64,000 nucleotides of DNA from Halalkalibacter sp. APA_J-10(15) (GCF_023017105.1 NZ_JALKEV010000002.1:248001-312000), one strand, 5' to 3'. Positions 9,647-19,642 are shown, counted from the stretch's first letter. Program-made: numbers and translations. Notes: generated by a model from the letters alone, not told the origin.

Positions 9647-10225
9647 TCATGTCCATTTTATAGTATAACTCATCTTATACGTATCTATTTTATGTAATAA
9701 TTCTGCAGGATCAGAAGAGATTAAAATCAAGTCCTTATACTCTCGTTTCATAAATCCCTTTTTAATAATATGATCAATCATTTCCATCAACGGATCAAAA
9801 AAGCCATTCACATTTAATAACCCACACGGTTTTTGATGATAGCCTAATTGAGCCCATGTAAAAACTTCAAACCATTCTTCTAAGGTCCCTGACCCTCCAG
9901 GTAGAGCTACAAAACCATCTGCTAATTCTGCCATTTGTGCTTTACGTTCATGCATACTCTCAACAACAATTAATTCGCTAAGCCCTTCATGAGCAAGCTC
10001 AACATTTTTTAATTTTTCTGGTATAACTCCAATGACTTTTCCCTCGTATTCTAGCACTTTGTTTGCTATAGCTCCCATACAGCCAACTTGTGCTCCCCCA
10101 TAAATTAATACTTTACCTTTATTCGCCAATTCCATACCGAATTGTTCTGCAGAATCAATATATGTCTTGTCATCTCCATAACTCGAACCACAAAATACAG
10201 CTAAATGGTTTCTCATTAAAAACAC
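9647..10225 (-). CDS. LOG-family protein (TIGR00730), YvdD-like
   Basis: A 192-residue Rossmann-fold protein with the signature PGGSGTLEE (near residue 108) and an N-terminal VFCGSS. Members act as nucleoside 5'-monophosphate phosphoribohydrolases (cytokinin-activating LOG enzymes in plants); bacterial roles are less clear. It starts 8 bases after the stop of a MazG-like pyrophosphohydrolase gene, so the two are co-transcribed. Both may handle unusual nucleotides. Confidence 0.88.
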   Translation of the reverse strand: MFLMRNHLAVFCGSSYGDDKTYIDSAEQFGMELANKGKVLIYGGAQVGCMGAIANKVLEYEGKVIGVIPEKLKNVELAHEGLSELIVVESMHERKAQMAELADGFVALPGGSGTLEEWFEVFTWAQLGYHQKPCGLLNVNGFFDPLMEMIDHIIKKGFMKREYKDLILISSDPAELLHKIDTYKMSYTIKWT

Positions 10226-10232
10226 CTCTAAT

Positions 10233-10553
10233 TTAATTGTTCTCGAATCTTTTTGTTAATTTCTTCTTATGTTCTTCAAAGACATCTTCTAGACTAATCT
10301 GATACTTGTTAGCAATTACAGCGATATTACCTAAAACATCTCCTAATTCTTCTGTTAATGCCGCTTTATTATATGTATAAGTATTTCGTTCTTCATCTGG
10401 ACGATCTCTTCCAATTTCTAATGCGCGAATCGCTCGTGCCACTTCACCGGTTTCTTCTGATAAAAAACCGATTCTCACAAAAATATCTAATTCTGACCAT
10501 CCTCTTAACTTATAATAATGATCGACCCATTTTTGAAAACTTTGTACATCCAT
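10233..10553 (-). CDS. MazG-like NTP pyrophosphohydrolase
   Basis: A 106-residue all-alpha protein with the metal-binding pattern EETGEVARA (about residue 31) and EELGDVLGN (about residue 68) of the MazG superfamily, which hydrolyses nucleoside triphosphates to monophosphate and pyrophosphate. I placed the start at the ATG after GAGGAGG rather than at an upstream TTG. It leads the small operon with the LOG-like gene. Confidence 0.82.
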   Translation of the reverse strand: MDVQSFQKWVDHYYKLRGWSELDIFVRIGFLSEETGEVARAIRALEIGRDRPDEERNTYTYNKAALTEELGDVLGNIAVIANKYQISLEDVFEEHKKKLTKRFENN

Positions 10554-10696
10554 AGATATGTCCTCCTCTTTCAATGTAATGCAAGTCCATAATAAAGCAC
10601 AATATATAGTGATGTTTTTTTATATTAACACGATATATAGTGGATATAAAGGAAGAATTCTCATCCTAAAGGTTAGACTTCGCCAAATAAAAGGTA

Positions 10697-11449
10697 CTAG
10701 CATTCTATCCGATACCAATATCTATACACTTCTTTAAAACCCAATTTCGAATAAAGATTTAATGCTGGACGATTATTTAATACAACTTGAAGATATGCAT
10801 GTTCGGCTCCATTTTCCTTACCCCAATTTAAAATAGTAGCAATTAATTGTTTTGCATACCCTTTGTTCCTATACTTCTCATTAGTAACAATATCAAACAA
10901 CCCTATGTATTCCCCCTCTAGTACGCCCATTCCACAGGTAAGTGGCTCGTTTTTGTCGTTAAACAAAATGACATAGCAAACTTCAGGAACAATCCTTTTT
11001 AATATCTTTTTCAATGTAACTTGGTCAGTACCTCTTACATGATTTAATTCACAGAAATAGAAAAACCATTTCTCATCAAAAGTGCTATATAAAACGGTTT
11101 TATTTGCAGTTGGTACTTCAACATCATTCAACGATAATAATTGGACACTTGTCAAACCATCTAATACATACCCTTTTTGTTCAAGAATACGATCCAAGTC
11201 GTTGGGGAATACATTTGTCGTAAGCTTGTAAATAACTTTCAACTTTTTGCGACGATACATTTTTCTCATAGTTTCTATCTTCTCTTCTATCACATCATTT
11301 GATGAATAGAGTGGATAAATAGAATTGGCTCTTTTGGCATAACCATCAGAAAACCTGACTACCCATCCGTCAACAAGCTGTGTTTGAAGAGCTGGCAGAG
11401 CATTCATTGATAGTTCCTCTATTTTTTGGATGACTAGCTTATTATTCAT
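10697..11449 (-). CDS. GNAT-family N-acetyltransferase
   Basis: About 250 residues. The C-terminal half has the GNAT core: a strand ending in FDIVTNEKYRNKGYAKQLI (acetyl-CoA pyrophosphate loop R-N-K-G-Y-A) and the final NRPALNLYSKLGF. The N-terminal half looks like a second, degenerate GNAT fold. I chose the ATG after GGGGAG at 11449. The substrate is unknown. The gene stands alone. Confidence 0.78.
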   Translation of the reverse strand: MNNKLVIQKIEELSMNALPALQTQLVDGWVVRFSDGYAKRANSIYPLYSSNDVIEEKIETMRKMYRRKKLKVIYKLTTNVFPNDLDRILEQKGYVLDGLTSVQLLSLNDVEVPTANKTVLYSTFDEKWFFYFCELNHVRGTDQVTLKKILKRIVPEVCYVILFNDKNEPLTCGMGVLEGEYIGLFDIVTNEKYRNKGYAKQLIATILNWGKENGAEHAYLQVVLNNRPALNLYSKLGFKEVYRYWYRIEC

Positions 11450-11563
11450 TAGATTAATTCTCCCCTTGACTAACATGCTGAGATTCTCCGAAAATTTCAT
11501 AAAAGCCTGAGATTATCGTTTACATGATTCTAATTAACAATCCCTATTCAGCACACATCAACA

Positions 11564-12304
11564 CTACTTTTTCGCAATGAGCAAGAACCTTTTTGAATTT
11601 GTACGAATCCCTTTTTTGGTTCGATTGTTTTGTATGAAATCGTTCAAACTATCTAAGTCTCTTTCTCTCTTACCGAAATCAGGGATAATTGGTGTATGTT
11701 GAAGTAAAAATAGCAAATCCTCAGGTCTTTGATAATAGTCGATTGCATCGTATTCAAACGATTGAACCTCAGAAAAGCCCGCATCGTATAGGTCCGTTAC
11801 ATACCTTTCCTTTAACGTACCATCGACTTCCCCAAAAGATTGTCCCCGTCCAAAAGCTGTCTTTACATTTAATTTATCAGCTTCACTTACTTGTTGTGTC
11901 AAAAAAGTCCCGCCATTCTTTAATACCTTAAATACTTCTGTTGGAGCAAACGGTGCATGGCAGGCTGAAATAACATCAAAAAAATCGATAGGAAAATGCA
12001 AATCATCAGACGACATTTGGGAAAATCGGACGTTTAATGCTTTTGATTTTCTAAGATTCGATCGAGCGGTCTCCATCATTCCCATTGAAAAGTCAATTCC
12101 AACTAAGAACATCAAGGAAGAGGCGATTCTTAATACGTTTTCGCCTCCACCCGTTCCAATGTCCAAAAGAACATCTGAACGTTTGCTTCTTTTCATAACT
12201 TCTTCGTAAAAATCCCACTTAACCCCTTCAGTCTCCACTTGTAAATGACTAAAATCCCATCCATTTACTTCTCCAACCTTATCGTAAAATTGTAATTCAT
12301 CCAT
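11564..12304 (-). CDS. Class I SAM-dependent methyltransferase
   Basis: 246 residues with motif I LLDIGTGGGEN (about residue 46) and the acidic residue of GIDFSMGM after strand 2. The post-motif region FDVISACHAPFAP replaces the usual motif IV. The substrate cannot be told. It is a single gene between a GNAT gene and small membrane-protein genes. Confidence 0.82.
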   Translation of the reverse strand: MDELQFYDKVGEVNGWDFSHLQVETEGVKWDFYEEVMKRSKRSDVLLDIGTGGGENVLRIASSLMFLVGIDFSMGMMETARSNLRKSKALNVRFSQMSSDDLHFPIDFFDVISACHAPFAPTEVFKVLKNGGTFLTQQVSEADKLNVKTAFGRGQSFGEVDGTLKERYVTDLYDAGFSEVQSFEYDAIDYYQRPEDLLFLLQHTPIIPDFGKRERDLDSLNDFIQNNRTKKGIRTNSKRFLLIAKK

Positions 12305-12389
12305 GTTTATAACCTACTTTTCAAATGTTTTAAAAATGATATCGCTCTCATTTAAACTGCTATAAAATCATCTATTCTTTACCGTTAAA

Positions 12390-12635
12390 TTAAGGTCTAT
12401 TCCAAAACAAAGTTCTTATTAAGAAAGGAAGGATCATAATCAGAAAAAATAATAGACCATTGCTAATGAGAGGTCCCTTTTTATTTTCAGAAAATAAGGC
12501 TAATACCAATCCGGCTCCAGAGGCAATTGCACCAATTAACAGCAATTTACCGACAACGAATACAATAGACATAATGGAGGAAATTAACCCAACGATAAAT
12601 AAATTGATGGAAATCGAACCTAATCTGCTCTTCAA
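12390..12635 (-). CDS. Small membrane protein
   Basis: 81 residues with two to three hydrophobic helices (about 8-28, 30-50 and 58-75). A TTG start follows AGGGGTG. No family is recognised. Confidence 0.5.
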   Translation of the reverse strand: MKSRLGSISINLFIVGLISSIMSIVFVVGKLLLIGAIASGAGLVLALFSENKKGPLISNGLLFFLIMILPFLIRTLFWNRP

Positions 12636-12714
12636 ATGATTTCACCCCTGTTACGTTGCAGAATATTGAACGATACAACTGCGCCGTCGCTTGTTTAAGT
12701 ACATATTTCCACAG

Positions 12715-12900
12715 TTAGGCTTGAGATGTGATTGGGTGTTTAATATGCGATGGAAATTTATTGTTACCATTAGTTTTTACAAATAATACGTCATCTCCGT
12801 TAAAAATTTCTCCTTTCATATTAATGTTTTGATAGTCAGGGGTATAGTGGAAGACAATTTTCTTCGTGTTTTGATTAGAAATGGTTGAGAGAACCTTAAA
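12715..12900 (-). pseudogene. Gene fragment without a start codon
   Basis: A 62-codon frame, open from a TGA at 12901 to a TAA at 12715, reads like protein, for example KKIVFHYTPDYQNINMKGE followed by IFNGDDVLFVKTNGN. It has no suitable start or RBS. I take it as the 3' remnant of a lost gene. It occupies most of the 308-bp gap here. Confidence 0.4.
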
Positions 12901-12943
12901 TCATTTTGGTTTTCACTTTGACACTCCTACTCACTCACTTTAG

Positions 12944-13198
12944 TTAAATTAGACTGAACACTAGGACCATACTCAATCCAATTACTGCTCCGACATCTGG
13001 TACGAAACTTCTATTCCCTTTTCTTTTCTCCAATATTGTCACCACTTTCCCAAGTATGACTAATAGAATGGCTATGCTTATGACGGTATGACTAAAAGCA
13101 GAGCTGAATGTACTATGATCAGATATTAGGACTACGGATATTGGAATGATTATGAACAAGGCTGCACTCACATACAAGACCCATTTCCATTTATTCAT
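12944..13198 (-). CDS. Small membrane protein
   Basis: 84 residues with three predicted membrane helices (about 6-26, 33-52 and 63-83) and a basic loop (EKRKGNR). No family is recognised. Confidence 0.5.
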   Translation of the reverse strand: MNKWKWVLYVSAALFIIIPISVVLISDHSTFSSAFSHTVISIAILLVILGKVVTILEKRKGNRSFVPDVGAVIGLSMVLVFSLI

Positions 13199-13319
13199 TT
13201 TAATTAAAAGTTCCTCTCATTTTTAAAATTCCTTTCATACCTTTTAACGTTTATTCCTGTACAATAACAAAGGAGCTCCATTAACAACTGTTCCAGTTCT
13301 TTTGATTAAAGAATTCATT

Positions 13320-13577
13320 TTAAAATAAGTATTTTTCTAAAGCATAAAATACTCCGTCTTCATTATTTGAAGACGTCACTACATTGGCTTTGTCTTTAAG
13401 ATCATCCGGTGCGTTCCCCATCGCAATACCTAATCCTGCGAATTCTATCATCTCTAAATCATTATAAAAATCTCCGATTGCTATAATCTCAGACTTATCA
13501 ATGCTTAGTTTGTGTAACACTTGTTCTAAAGCACTCGCTTTATGCGCTTGAGGATGAATTCCTCTTCTATTTCTTAA
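13320..13577 (-). pseudogene. C-terminal fragment of a Cof-type HAD phosphatase
   Basis: About 85 codons match the last third of a Cof/YidA-type HAD hydrolase: the Lys region HPQAHKASAL, motif IV IAIGDFYNDLEMIE, and IAMGNAPDDLKDKANVVTSS. Full-length members have about 260-290 residues. No N-terminal DxDGT is present upstream, and the frame closes soon after. This is a 5'-truncated remnant. Confidence 0.75.
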
Positions 13578-13685
13578 TCTTACAATATAAGTGATAGATT
13601 ACATTTTTATGTTTTCGTACATCAACTTTTATCAACACAGAAAAAGCACGTCTTATTTCAGAACTCAATTCCAACAACATAAGAC

Positions 13686-14220
13686 CTACACTTTATTTCT
13701 TTCAAACCATTCATATTCTAAAATACTCATCTCCCATAAACTCCAATAATCCTCACCTATTTTTCTTGACTCTGTGTAATCCTTCTTTAACAAATCCTGA
13801 TTTTTCATAACAAGCAATCGCCGTGTCATTAAAATCAAACACTCCAAGACTAACTCGATGTAAGCGAAGCTCCTCAAAGGCAACTTTAAGAATTTCTTTC
13901 ATCATTTGTTGACCTATCCCTTTTCCTCTTATACTTTTTTCACCAACTAAGACTTTTCCAATTCTTGCTGATTTGTTTGTTGTGTCAATTTCCCCTAATG
14001 AAATATGACCAATAATTTTTCTAGTTTCTTTTTCTATTACACTATAGACAAAAATAGTAGCGTGATCTTTATTCGCCTTTTCAAGGTAGTTTTCTAATTG
14101 TTGTTCATCTAAAGGAAATCTAAAAATAGGACCTCCCCATTGAAGTAAAAACTCAGGTGTTTCAATCCAATTTATCAGTTGCTTAAAATGGGTGCGCTCA
14201 AAAAATATTAATTCAACCAT
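13686..14220 (-). pseudogene. Frameshifted GNAT acetyltransferase (RimJ/RimL type)
   Basis: The ATG at 14220 follows CAGGAGA. The frame runs through the acetyl-CoA loop RGKGIGQQ and CYEKSGFVKEGLHR, then shifts. The normal C-terminal ending (ESRKIGEDYWSLWEM, then EYEW) is in another frame, from about 13775 to a stop at 13686. Loss of one GA pair from a GA run at the junction would explain it. Without the shift the length would be about 178, normal for the family. It could be a pseudogene, a phase-variable gene or a sequencing error. Confidence 0.8.
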
Positions 14221-14286
14221 ATTGTAGGTCTCCTGTTTATTTTAATAGATGTTTTATTCCCACTAACTTGCATCACTTGTTGACGT

Positions 14287-14592
14287 TTAATCACTTATCG
14301 TTTCTTTTCTCCGTTTCAACCTTTTAGTGACAAAATTGATAACCACGTAAATGATTATTACATTCAATAATATACTTAAAGGATTAATGTGTAAGCCGTC
14401 ATTACCTGTGAAAAAATTAGTTCCAAACCATATACTATTAGGCTCCCTTTGATAAATGGTTATACTTGTTAAAGGGTAGCCATACGTATATCTTCCCATC
14501 CCATCACTCATAAAGCGGCTAGGGACTAAAACGACTATTATCGCACAGAGCAATACACTGTATCCCACGATTGTATGATTAATCCGCTTCAA
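14287..14592 (-). CDS. Hypothetical protein with two membrane segments
   Basis: 101 residues: one membrane helix near the N-terminus (about 8-25), an extracytoplasmic loop of about 45 residues rich in Tyr, Gly and Asn, a second helix (about 72-90) and a basic tail. A TTG start follows GAGGTGG. No family is recognised. Confidence 0.5.
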   Translation of the reverse strand: MKRINHTIVGYSVLLCAIIVVLVPSRFMSDGMGRYTYGYPLTSITIYQREPNSIWFGTNFFTGNDGLHINPLSILLNVIIIYVVINFVTKRLKRRKETISD

Positions 14593-14664
14593 AATACCAC
14601 CTCATTAATCGTATTTTTCTACAAGCCTTCACCCGTTTAGCAGCTAAAAAGCAGCCCCTTTCAT

Positions 14665-14853
14665 TCATGCCCGTTTTCTGTCCTTGCATTTTACACTCCA
14701 CAACACGAGATATTGAATGACAACCATCATTGAACCTAAGGTTAGGACTAAAATGGTCCTTTCACTACGCTCTGCATAGACATAAATACAGATGATACCA
14801 ATGACCAGTATGATCAAACAGGATAATGTCACTATTATTATTTCCTTCTTCAT
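14665..14853 (-). CDS. Small two-helix membrane protein
   Basis: 62 residues, two hydrophobic helices (about 5-27 and 34-54) and a basic end. GGAGGG precedes the ATG. No family is recognised. Confidence 0.5.
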   Translation of the reverse strand: MKKEIIIVTLSCLIILVIGIICIYVYAERSERTILVLTLGSMMVVIQYLVLWSVKCKDRKRA

Positions 14854-14933
14854 AATCCCTCCTCCATTTCCGAATATGTATTTCTTGTTAATTTCACTAT
14901 CACTTCATTTTAACATTAATTTCCTTTTTATAA

Positions 14934-14969
14934 AGAGAAAAAGCGTCCTTTTTAGGGTACGCTTTCTCT
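14934..14969 (-). terminator. Terminator of the SAP-domain gene
   Basis: Stem AGAGAAAGCGT with ACGCTTTTTCTCT (one bulge) on the minus strand, just after the stop at 14984. Confidence 0.7.
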
Positions 14970-14983
14970 CCTTAAGTCTATAG

Positions 14984-15547
14984 TTAGTGAGTATATTTAT
15001 TACTTCCTGGGAGGCTTTTAATTGTATTCCATGCTTCAATTGCTTCTTTTCGACTTTTCTGTTGATTTTTCGGGTCCGTATAAAAATCACGTATAAATTG
15101 GTTGTATTCAAATTGAGGAGCGATTTTTTTCTTGTATGTAGGATCTTTTTTTCGTTCTTCTTCCTCATTCCATGCATCGACAACATCACGATACGTTTTT
15201 CCAATATTATTTTTAAAGTAGTTTTGGATATAGGTAGAAAAATGAAATTTAGGGATGATCGTCTTAAAGAATGCTCGTACCTCTTGACTGCAACGATGAT
15301 TTTCCGTAATGACGGTCTCAAGGTTTAATTCTAAATCGTTATCGACCTTATTGCTTACCCTTGATTTTCTAATTGGCTTTTTAATCTCTCCTGTATCGAT
15401 ATATGTACGAATCCTATCAGAAATTTCTACTTTTGAACCAGAAGTACTTATGCCATTCTCTCTACAAAATGTTTGTAGCTCTTCCTTTAACCAGTAGTAA
15501 TCATTGAAATCTTTCATACTCACTTCTTTTGTTAGGTTCGGCCTCAT
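14984..15547 (-). CDS. SAP domain / DUF6434 protein
   Basis: 187 residues. An N-terminal SAP motif (about 15-52), a small helical DNA-binding fold with ISTSGSKVEISDRI, is followed by the DUF6434 region (about 85-185) with two related stretches (FHFSTYIQNYF and FEYNQFIRDFY), each followed by an EAWN/DAWN motif. This looks like an internal duplication. I chose the ATG at 15547, after AAGGAGG. The role is unknown; nucleic-acid binding is likely from the SAP motif. Confidence 0.72.
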   Translation of the reverse strand: MRPNLTKEVSMKDFNDYYWLKEELQTFCRENGISTSGSKVEISDRIRTYIDTGEIKKPIRKSRVSNKVDNDLELNLETVITENHRCSQEVRAFFKTIIPKFHFSTYIQNYFKNNIGKTYRDVVDAWNEEEERKKDPTYKKKIAPQFEYNQFIRDFYTDPKNQQKSRKEAIEAWNTIKSLPGSNKYTH

Positions 15548-16092
15548 ATCCTTCACCTCCTTGTACTCTCAACCAATTATAGAACATATATTCCCCATCC
15601 GTCTATTGTTTTTTACCATATGATGCCTCATGATACATATCTGTTCTTCATGAAAATTCAATAATCCTTATTCCATTAAAGTGCCCGATTGTTGAATATT
15701 CTTTTTCTATTGAAGAGTATCGTTGTACTGTACATTACTTTAAAGCATCTATGTACATTCTCTTTTAGGACGGAGAAATTATTGAGGCTGAAGTTGAAAT
15801 AAGGGATATTACGTAGATAAAAAAAAGGTAAATGGTAAGAATGTCTCCCATGAATGTATTCGAATGCTTAATCATGATGTTCTAGAATTAGCATCAAGAG
15901 TGCAAATTAATACTTGAGTGGATTCATAAATACTCTGTTAAATCTCACCTCCTTTAATGCAAAGTTGGTTCAAAAGCGGCATAAAGGAGGCATTTTCCTA
16001 TTTTCAATGATCTTGCTCAAGTTCAGTACCTATGAAATCCTATACCGTAAATATCCATTCTTACATGAAAAAGTGCGTTACTCTTGCCTTAC
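15548..16092. other. Gap with gene debris
   Basis: No intact gene. On the plus strand a 39-codon frame at 15798-15917 without a start codon looks coding-like (VNGKNVSHECIRMLNHDVL). Just upstream another frame encodes DGEIIEAEVEIRDIT. Together they suggest a frameshifted fragment of a lost gene. I recognise no family. Confidence 0.3.
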
Positions 16093-17676
16093 CTAGCTAA
16101 GCAAACTCCCTCTTAACCAGGCGCGTGGATGGTATGTTCCGACGGGAATTTGGATCAAGCTGGTTTTTCCTTTCGAACCGATCTTGTAAAGTTCATCACA
16201 TTGATTCGCATTGAACCCTAACAACGGATGCCCCCCCATTCCTAAAGCACACGACACCAAGAGCAGCCGTTGCACGAGAATGCCCGCTTCCATCTGTTGA
16301 ATACGGTATCCTCTATACCCAAATATCTCTTTGAGGTGATCCCTGTCTCCAACCACATGCATACAGAGTGGAACTTGATACAAATTCACATTGGGCATGG
16401 TTAATCCAGATTGTAATAACTCCCGGTAATCCCCCTTGGTTATTCTCCGAAGTGCCCGAGTGCCATTGTCATAAGAATAGGCACCATTAGGGATTCCCTC
16501 TACATTATAAAAACTGCCATATAAAGACAGACGAGTCTCAATCTGGCCCTGTGTATCATCAAGGTCATTTTGATAAGAGAAGGAAAATGTCTCTTTTAAT
16601 AAAGTAGATAGTTGTGCTTGACTTACCTTCCCTAACATAAAATCGTTATCAGGAGAATACCGCTTCCTGCAAACAGATGCGAGATCGTACGATAAACACT
16701 CTGTAAATGGAAGAAAGGCCATCTCTCTCTCTAAGAGAAGTTTCTCACAATTCTTTTTCTTTATTTTAATAAATGACTGCGATGTTTCAAACATCGATGC
16801 TTCATTAAGTTTTCTCAGCATCGGATAATCAATCACTCTCTTTGAATAATTACAGGATACATGATTCAACTCTGGAACTTCCCGACACAATTCAGAAGCA
16901 GAAACTGCTTCTCCACTTTTTTGAACGTTGTCAACACGAGTCATTGGTGGTTTCATACTTAAAGGGATAACCGCATATACACTTTCCTCCTGTTCGGATA
17001 ACCCAAGTAAATGATTAATTGACCGATCAAGAAATTGATAACATACTCGTGTAGAGAACCCCATCCGATTGGCCACTTCTAATGATTGCCCAATTAACAC
17101 ACCTGCATCTAACCCTTGGAGTCTGTAGGAGAAATTATTGTATTTATAAAAATTTTTCCAAAAAACGGTCGAGACAAAAACGGTACAAAAACAATCCGAA
17201 ATAGGAAGACCATTGTCAATACTTCTAAATAAGTAGAAATCGTAATTTCCTTCTCGTAACAAAATAAGACGATGATGCGCCACATCATAATGGTAAATTC
17301 CATTGGGAACGTCATCCAGCTTTACATAGACGTATAGTTCATTAGGATACAACGCCCCGCCTGAGGGAACAAATCTCCGTAAAGACTGAGTATAGCTCAC
17401 ATTTTTTTCTTTGGTTCCATCTATTAAAGTAGATTGAGAGTACTGATTTAGACCGTATATATACCATAAGAAATGACCAAGCTCTTCAAGACGAGGGTTT
17501 AGATCATCTTCTCTCTTCTTGATTGTTAAAGGTATTTCTGCAGTAAGGTGGATCTTTGGTAAACCGTGGTACAATTTATATGGAAGCGGCGCATCTTCCC
17601 AGTCCACCTGCCAATCTAGGGGAAAGATTTTATCCGTGTCAAAATGCAGTCGATATAGAAATGTTTCTAGCTCCAA
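16093..17676 (-). CDS. SagB-type dehydrogenase with two nitroreductase-like domains
   Basis: About 527 residues. FMN-dependent oxidase that turns thiazolines into thiazoles in linear azole peptides. The first domain has the SagB hallmark RRFVPSGGALYPNE; a second nitroreductase-like domain (about residues 340-520) holds ALGMGGHPLLGFN but lacks that motif, so it may be structural. I placed the start at the TTG at 17676, which has AGGAGG 10 bases upstream and lies 25 bases after the stop of the YcaO gene. The alternative ATG at 17739 would overlap that gene and has no Shine-Dalgarno. Last gene of the cluster. Confidence 0.82.
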   Translation of the reverse strand: MELETFLYRLHFDTDKIFPLDWQVDWEDAPLPYKLYHGLPKIHLTAEIPLTIKKREDDLNPRLEELGHFLWYIYGLNQYSQSTLIDGTKEKNVSYTQSLRRFVPSGGALYPNELYVYVKLDDVPNGIYHYDVAHHRLILLREGNYDFYLFRSIDNGLPISDCFCTVFVSTVFWKNFYKYNNFSYRLQGLDAGVLIGQSLEVANRMGFSTRVCYQFLDRSINHLLGLSEQEESVYAVIPLSMKPPMTRVDNVQKSGEAVSASELCREVPELNHVSCNYSKRVIDYPMLRKLNEASMFETSQSFIKIKKKNCEKLLLEREMAFLPFTECLSYDLASVCRKRYSPDNDFMLGKVSQAQLSTLLKETFSFSYQNDLDDTQGQIETRLSLYGSFYNVEGIPNGAYSYDNGTRALRRITKGDYRELLQSGLTMPNVNLYQVPLCMHVVGDRDHLKEIFGYRGYRIQQMEAGILVQRLLLVSCALGMGGHPLLGFNANQCDELYKIGSKGKTSLIQIPVGTYHPRAWLRGSLLS

Positions 17677-17701
17677 AATCTTTTTACCTCCTACTCCTCC
17701 A

Positions 17702-19642
17702 TTACGGGAATGGATGGGGGAATGGATTAAGCTGTTCATACAATAACGGCTTCTTCACAAATCCTAGTTTCATTGGTACCGTGAGTACCCTCTCCAACCC
17801 TTTCACACGGGTGAGGTGATGCCCAAATGTCATTGGTAACATACCGGGAATTAATACCTTTACACAGAATAATCCATTCCTTTTGGTTATAGGTGTGGTT
17901 TGGTCAACCACAATAACATCAAGGTTTAAACGGCGTAACCTCTGAAGAATATCCAGAAGATCATCTTTTAAATCAGTATTGGCCAACGGTTCCTTAAATT
18001 CCTCAGCAAACGTACGCATAGGACGATGATTATCCAATAAAAAATCCAGTCGTTCCTCTGCTTCTTTCAGACCGTATAGCATACCGTGATCCTCCATGGT
18101 ACGTACTGCAAACGGATCTTTAAGCATCCTTTTATATTTATGTCGGTTTTTCTCCAATTTTTCGTCATCCCTAAACATCATTCCTGCAAGCTCATAAATC
18201 GAGCTTTTTACAGCCCTGATTGGATCAGGGTTAGCACCTGCTGCACAAATAATGTTTACTCCCTTGGACCTTCTGCTTTTTGCCACTGCCCAAACACTTG
18301 GAATCTTATGTTCCATAGTCGAATTGTAAAAATAAAGGTCATAACCAGTAACCTCAGAAATACGGTCAACCATCAGCTGTAATTCTATATCATTAGCTGA
18401 GCGAAGATTAAGCGGCTGGAGGGGAAGCCTTGCATACCAAGTTATCAAAAAAGAATCTCGCTCGACAACTTCCATAATGGCATGGAAAATGGCTTCTTCT
18501 CTAGTCCCCCCTATTGCACATCCGTTTGATGTTTCATATACAAAACCCTTCCCGCAGCCTAAACTATAGTAGGCAAGTAACTCTGGAATCAGAATAGGAC
18601 GTTCTTGTAAGAACGAATAACCCCAGACCCAATTCATTGGGGAATCAGGTTTAAATGGTTTAAACGGAAAATCAGTCTTTTCATATTGAACGGTTTCATG
18701 CAAACCAACACAAGCAGGATTTAGTGCACTATTTTTTAAATGATGATAACTATCATGAACAACCGTCCTTTTTCCTCGAGGTTCGATTCCGCAATATCGT
18801 TCCAAACCTTCCAAAATAGCAGTCAGCTCACTCATTTCATAAGAATTAGACCTCCCTGCTACTCCCTCATCCCCTCCAAACATAGGCATGTTCACTAAAA
18901 CATCAGCAAATGGCAGCTTGACATCCTGCATTTTCCCATTCATGAGCCCAGATCGATAATCGAAATAATCTTTGACTAGCACTGCTTTTAATTCATCCAT
19001 CGAACGACTGCGATAACCGCTACTATCGATTTTAGGACTAGATTCTAACCGAATTTGAGCTAATTCTGATGTATCATTTGGTAATGAACTGCACATCGGG
19101 CACGATGGGTTAGGCAAGAAAAAGTGAAGGGAGTTCGACAACGTTCTCATGTTCGTAATGAAAACTTTCTCTTCTAAGTTGCTGGATACTCCTTGAAGAA
19201 TCCTCCTTACTTCATTACTTATCAAAGTTGCCATTTGCGACAGTCCTATTCGTGATGCCCAAGCATCTTGCAGTATACCTTCTTCTGCTGGCATTCTCCT
19301 TTGAAACTCCCACATTTCTTGACGGTCAAATCCCGCTATAATACGCCGCATATCAGCACAATAAGAACATCCCGTTGTATCCGGGCGAACGAATGGACCA
19401 ATAATTCCCTCTCCAAACGAAATGAAACCACGAAGCCATGGAATACCAGCATCCCTAAATCGCTCTTCCGCTTTTTCATGAACAGATGGATGCCAGGAAT
19501 CATGGAGCACCAAAGCTAATTCTGTTTCATCTGGAAGGTCTTCTACTATACTTTGTCGCTTTATGAGATGGGTTCCGGACAATTGATGATAAACAAAATC
19601 TGCTAATAAACCACTTCCATCCATTAGAATTATGGTTGCCAT
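17702..19642 (-). CDS. Cyclodehydratase fusion: E1-like partner plus YcaO
   Basis: 646 residues. The N-terminal third is the E1-like (SagC/TIGR03882-type) leader-binding partner with two CxxC pairs (CSYCAD and CPMCSS) that fit one structural zinc. The C-terminal YcaO domain (from about 225) shows ELTAILEGLERYCG and AIMEVVERDSF, the ATP/Mg-binding glutamates, and ends with the proline-rich tail PFPHPFP, as in azoline-forming YcaO proteins whose PxPxP end helps catalysis. It would make thiazolines from the Cys residues of the precursor. GAGGAGG precedes the ATG; it overlaps the upstream gene by one base. Confidence 0.88.
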   Translation of the reverse strand: MATIILMDGSGLLADFVYHQLSGTHLIKRQSIVEDLPDETELALVLHDSWHPSVHEKAEERFRDAGIPWLRGFISFGEGIIGPFVRPDTTGCSYCADMRRIIAGFDRQEMWEFQRRMPAEEGILQDAWASRIGLSQMATLISNEVRRILQGVSSNLEEKVFITNMRTLSNSLHFFLPNPSCPMCSSLPNDTSELAQIRLESSPKIDSSGYRSRSMDELKAVLVKDYFDYRSGLMNGKMQDVKLPFADVLVNMPMFGGDEGVAGRSNSYEMSELTAILEGLERYCGIEPRGKRTVVHDSYHHLKNSALNPACVGLHETVQYEKTDFPFKPFKPDSPMNWVWGYSFLQERPILIPELLAYYSLGCGKGFVYETSNGCAIGGTREEAIFHAIMEVVERDSFLITWYARLPLQPLNLRSANDIELQLMVDRISEVTGYDLYFYNSTMEHKIPSVWAVAKSRRSKGVNIICAAGANPDPIRAVKSSIYELAGMMFRDDEKLEKNRHKYKRMLKDPFAVRTMEDHGMLYGLKEAEERLDFLLDNHRPMRTFAEEFKEPLANTDLKDDLLDILQRLRRLNLDVIVVDQTTPITKRNGLFCVKVLIPGMLPMTFGHHLTRVKGLERVLTVPMKLGFVKKPLLYEQLNPFPHPFP

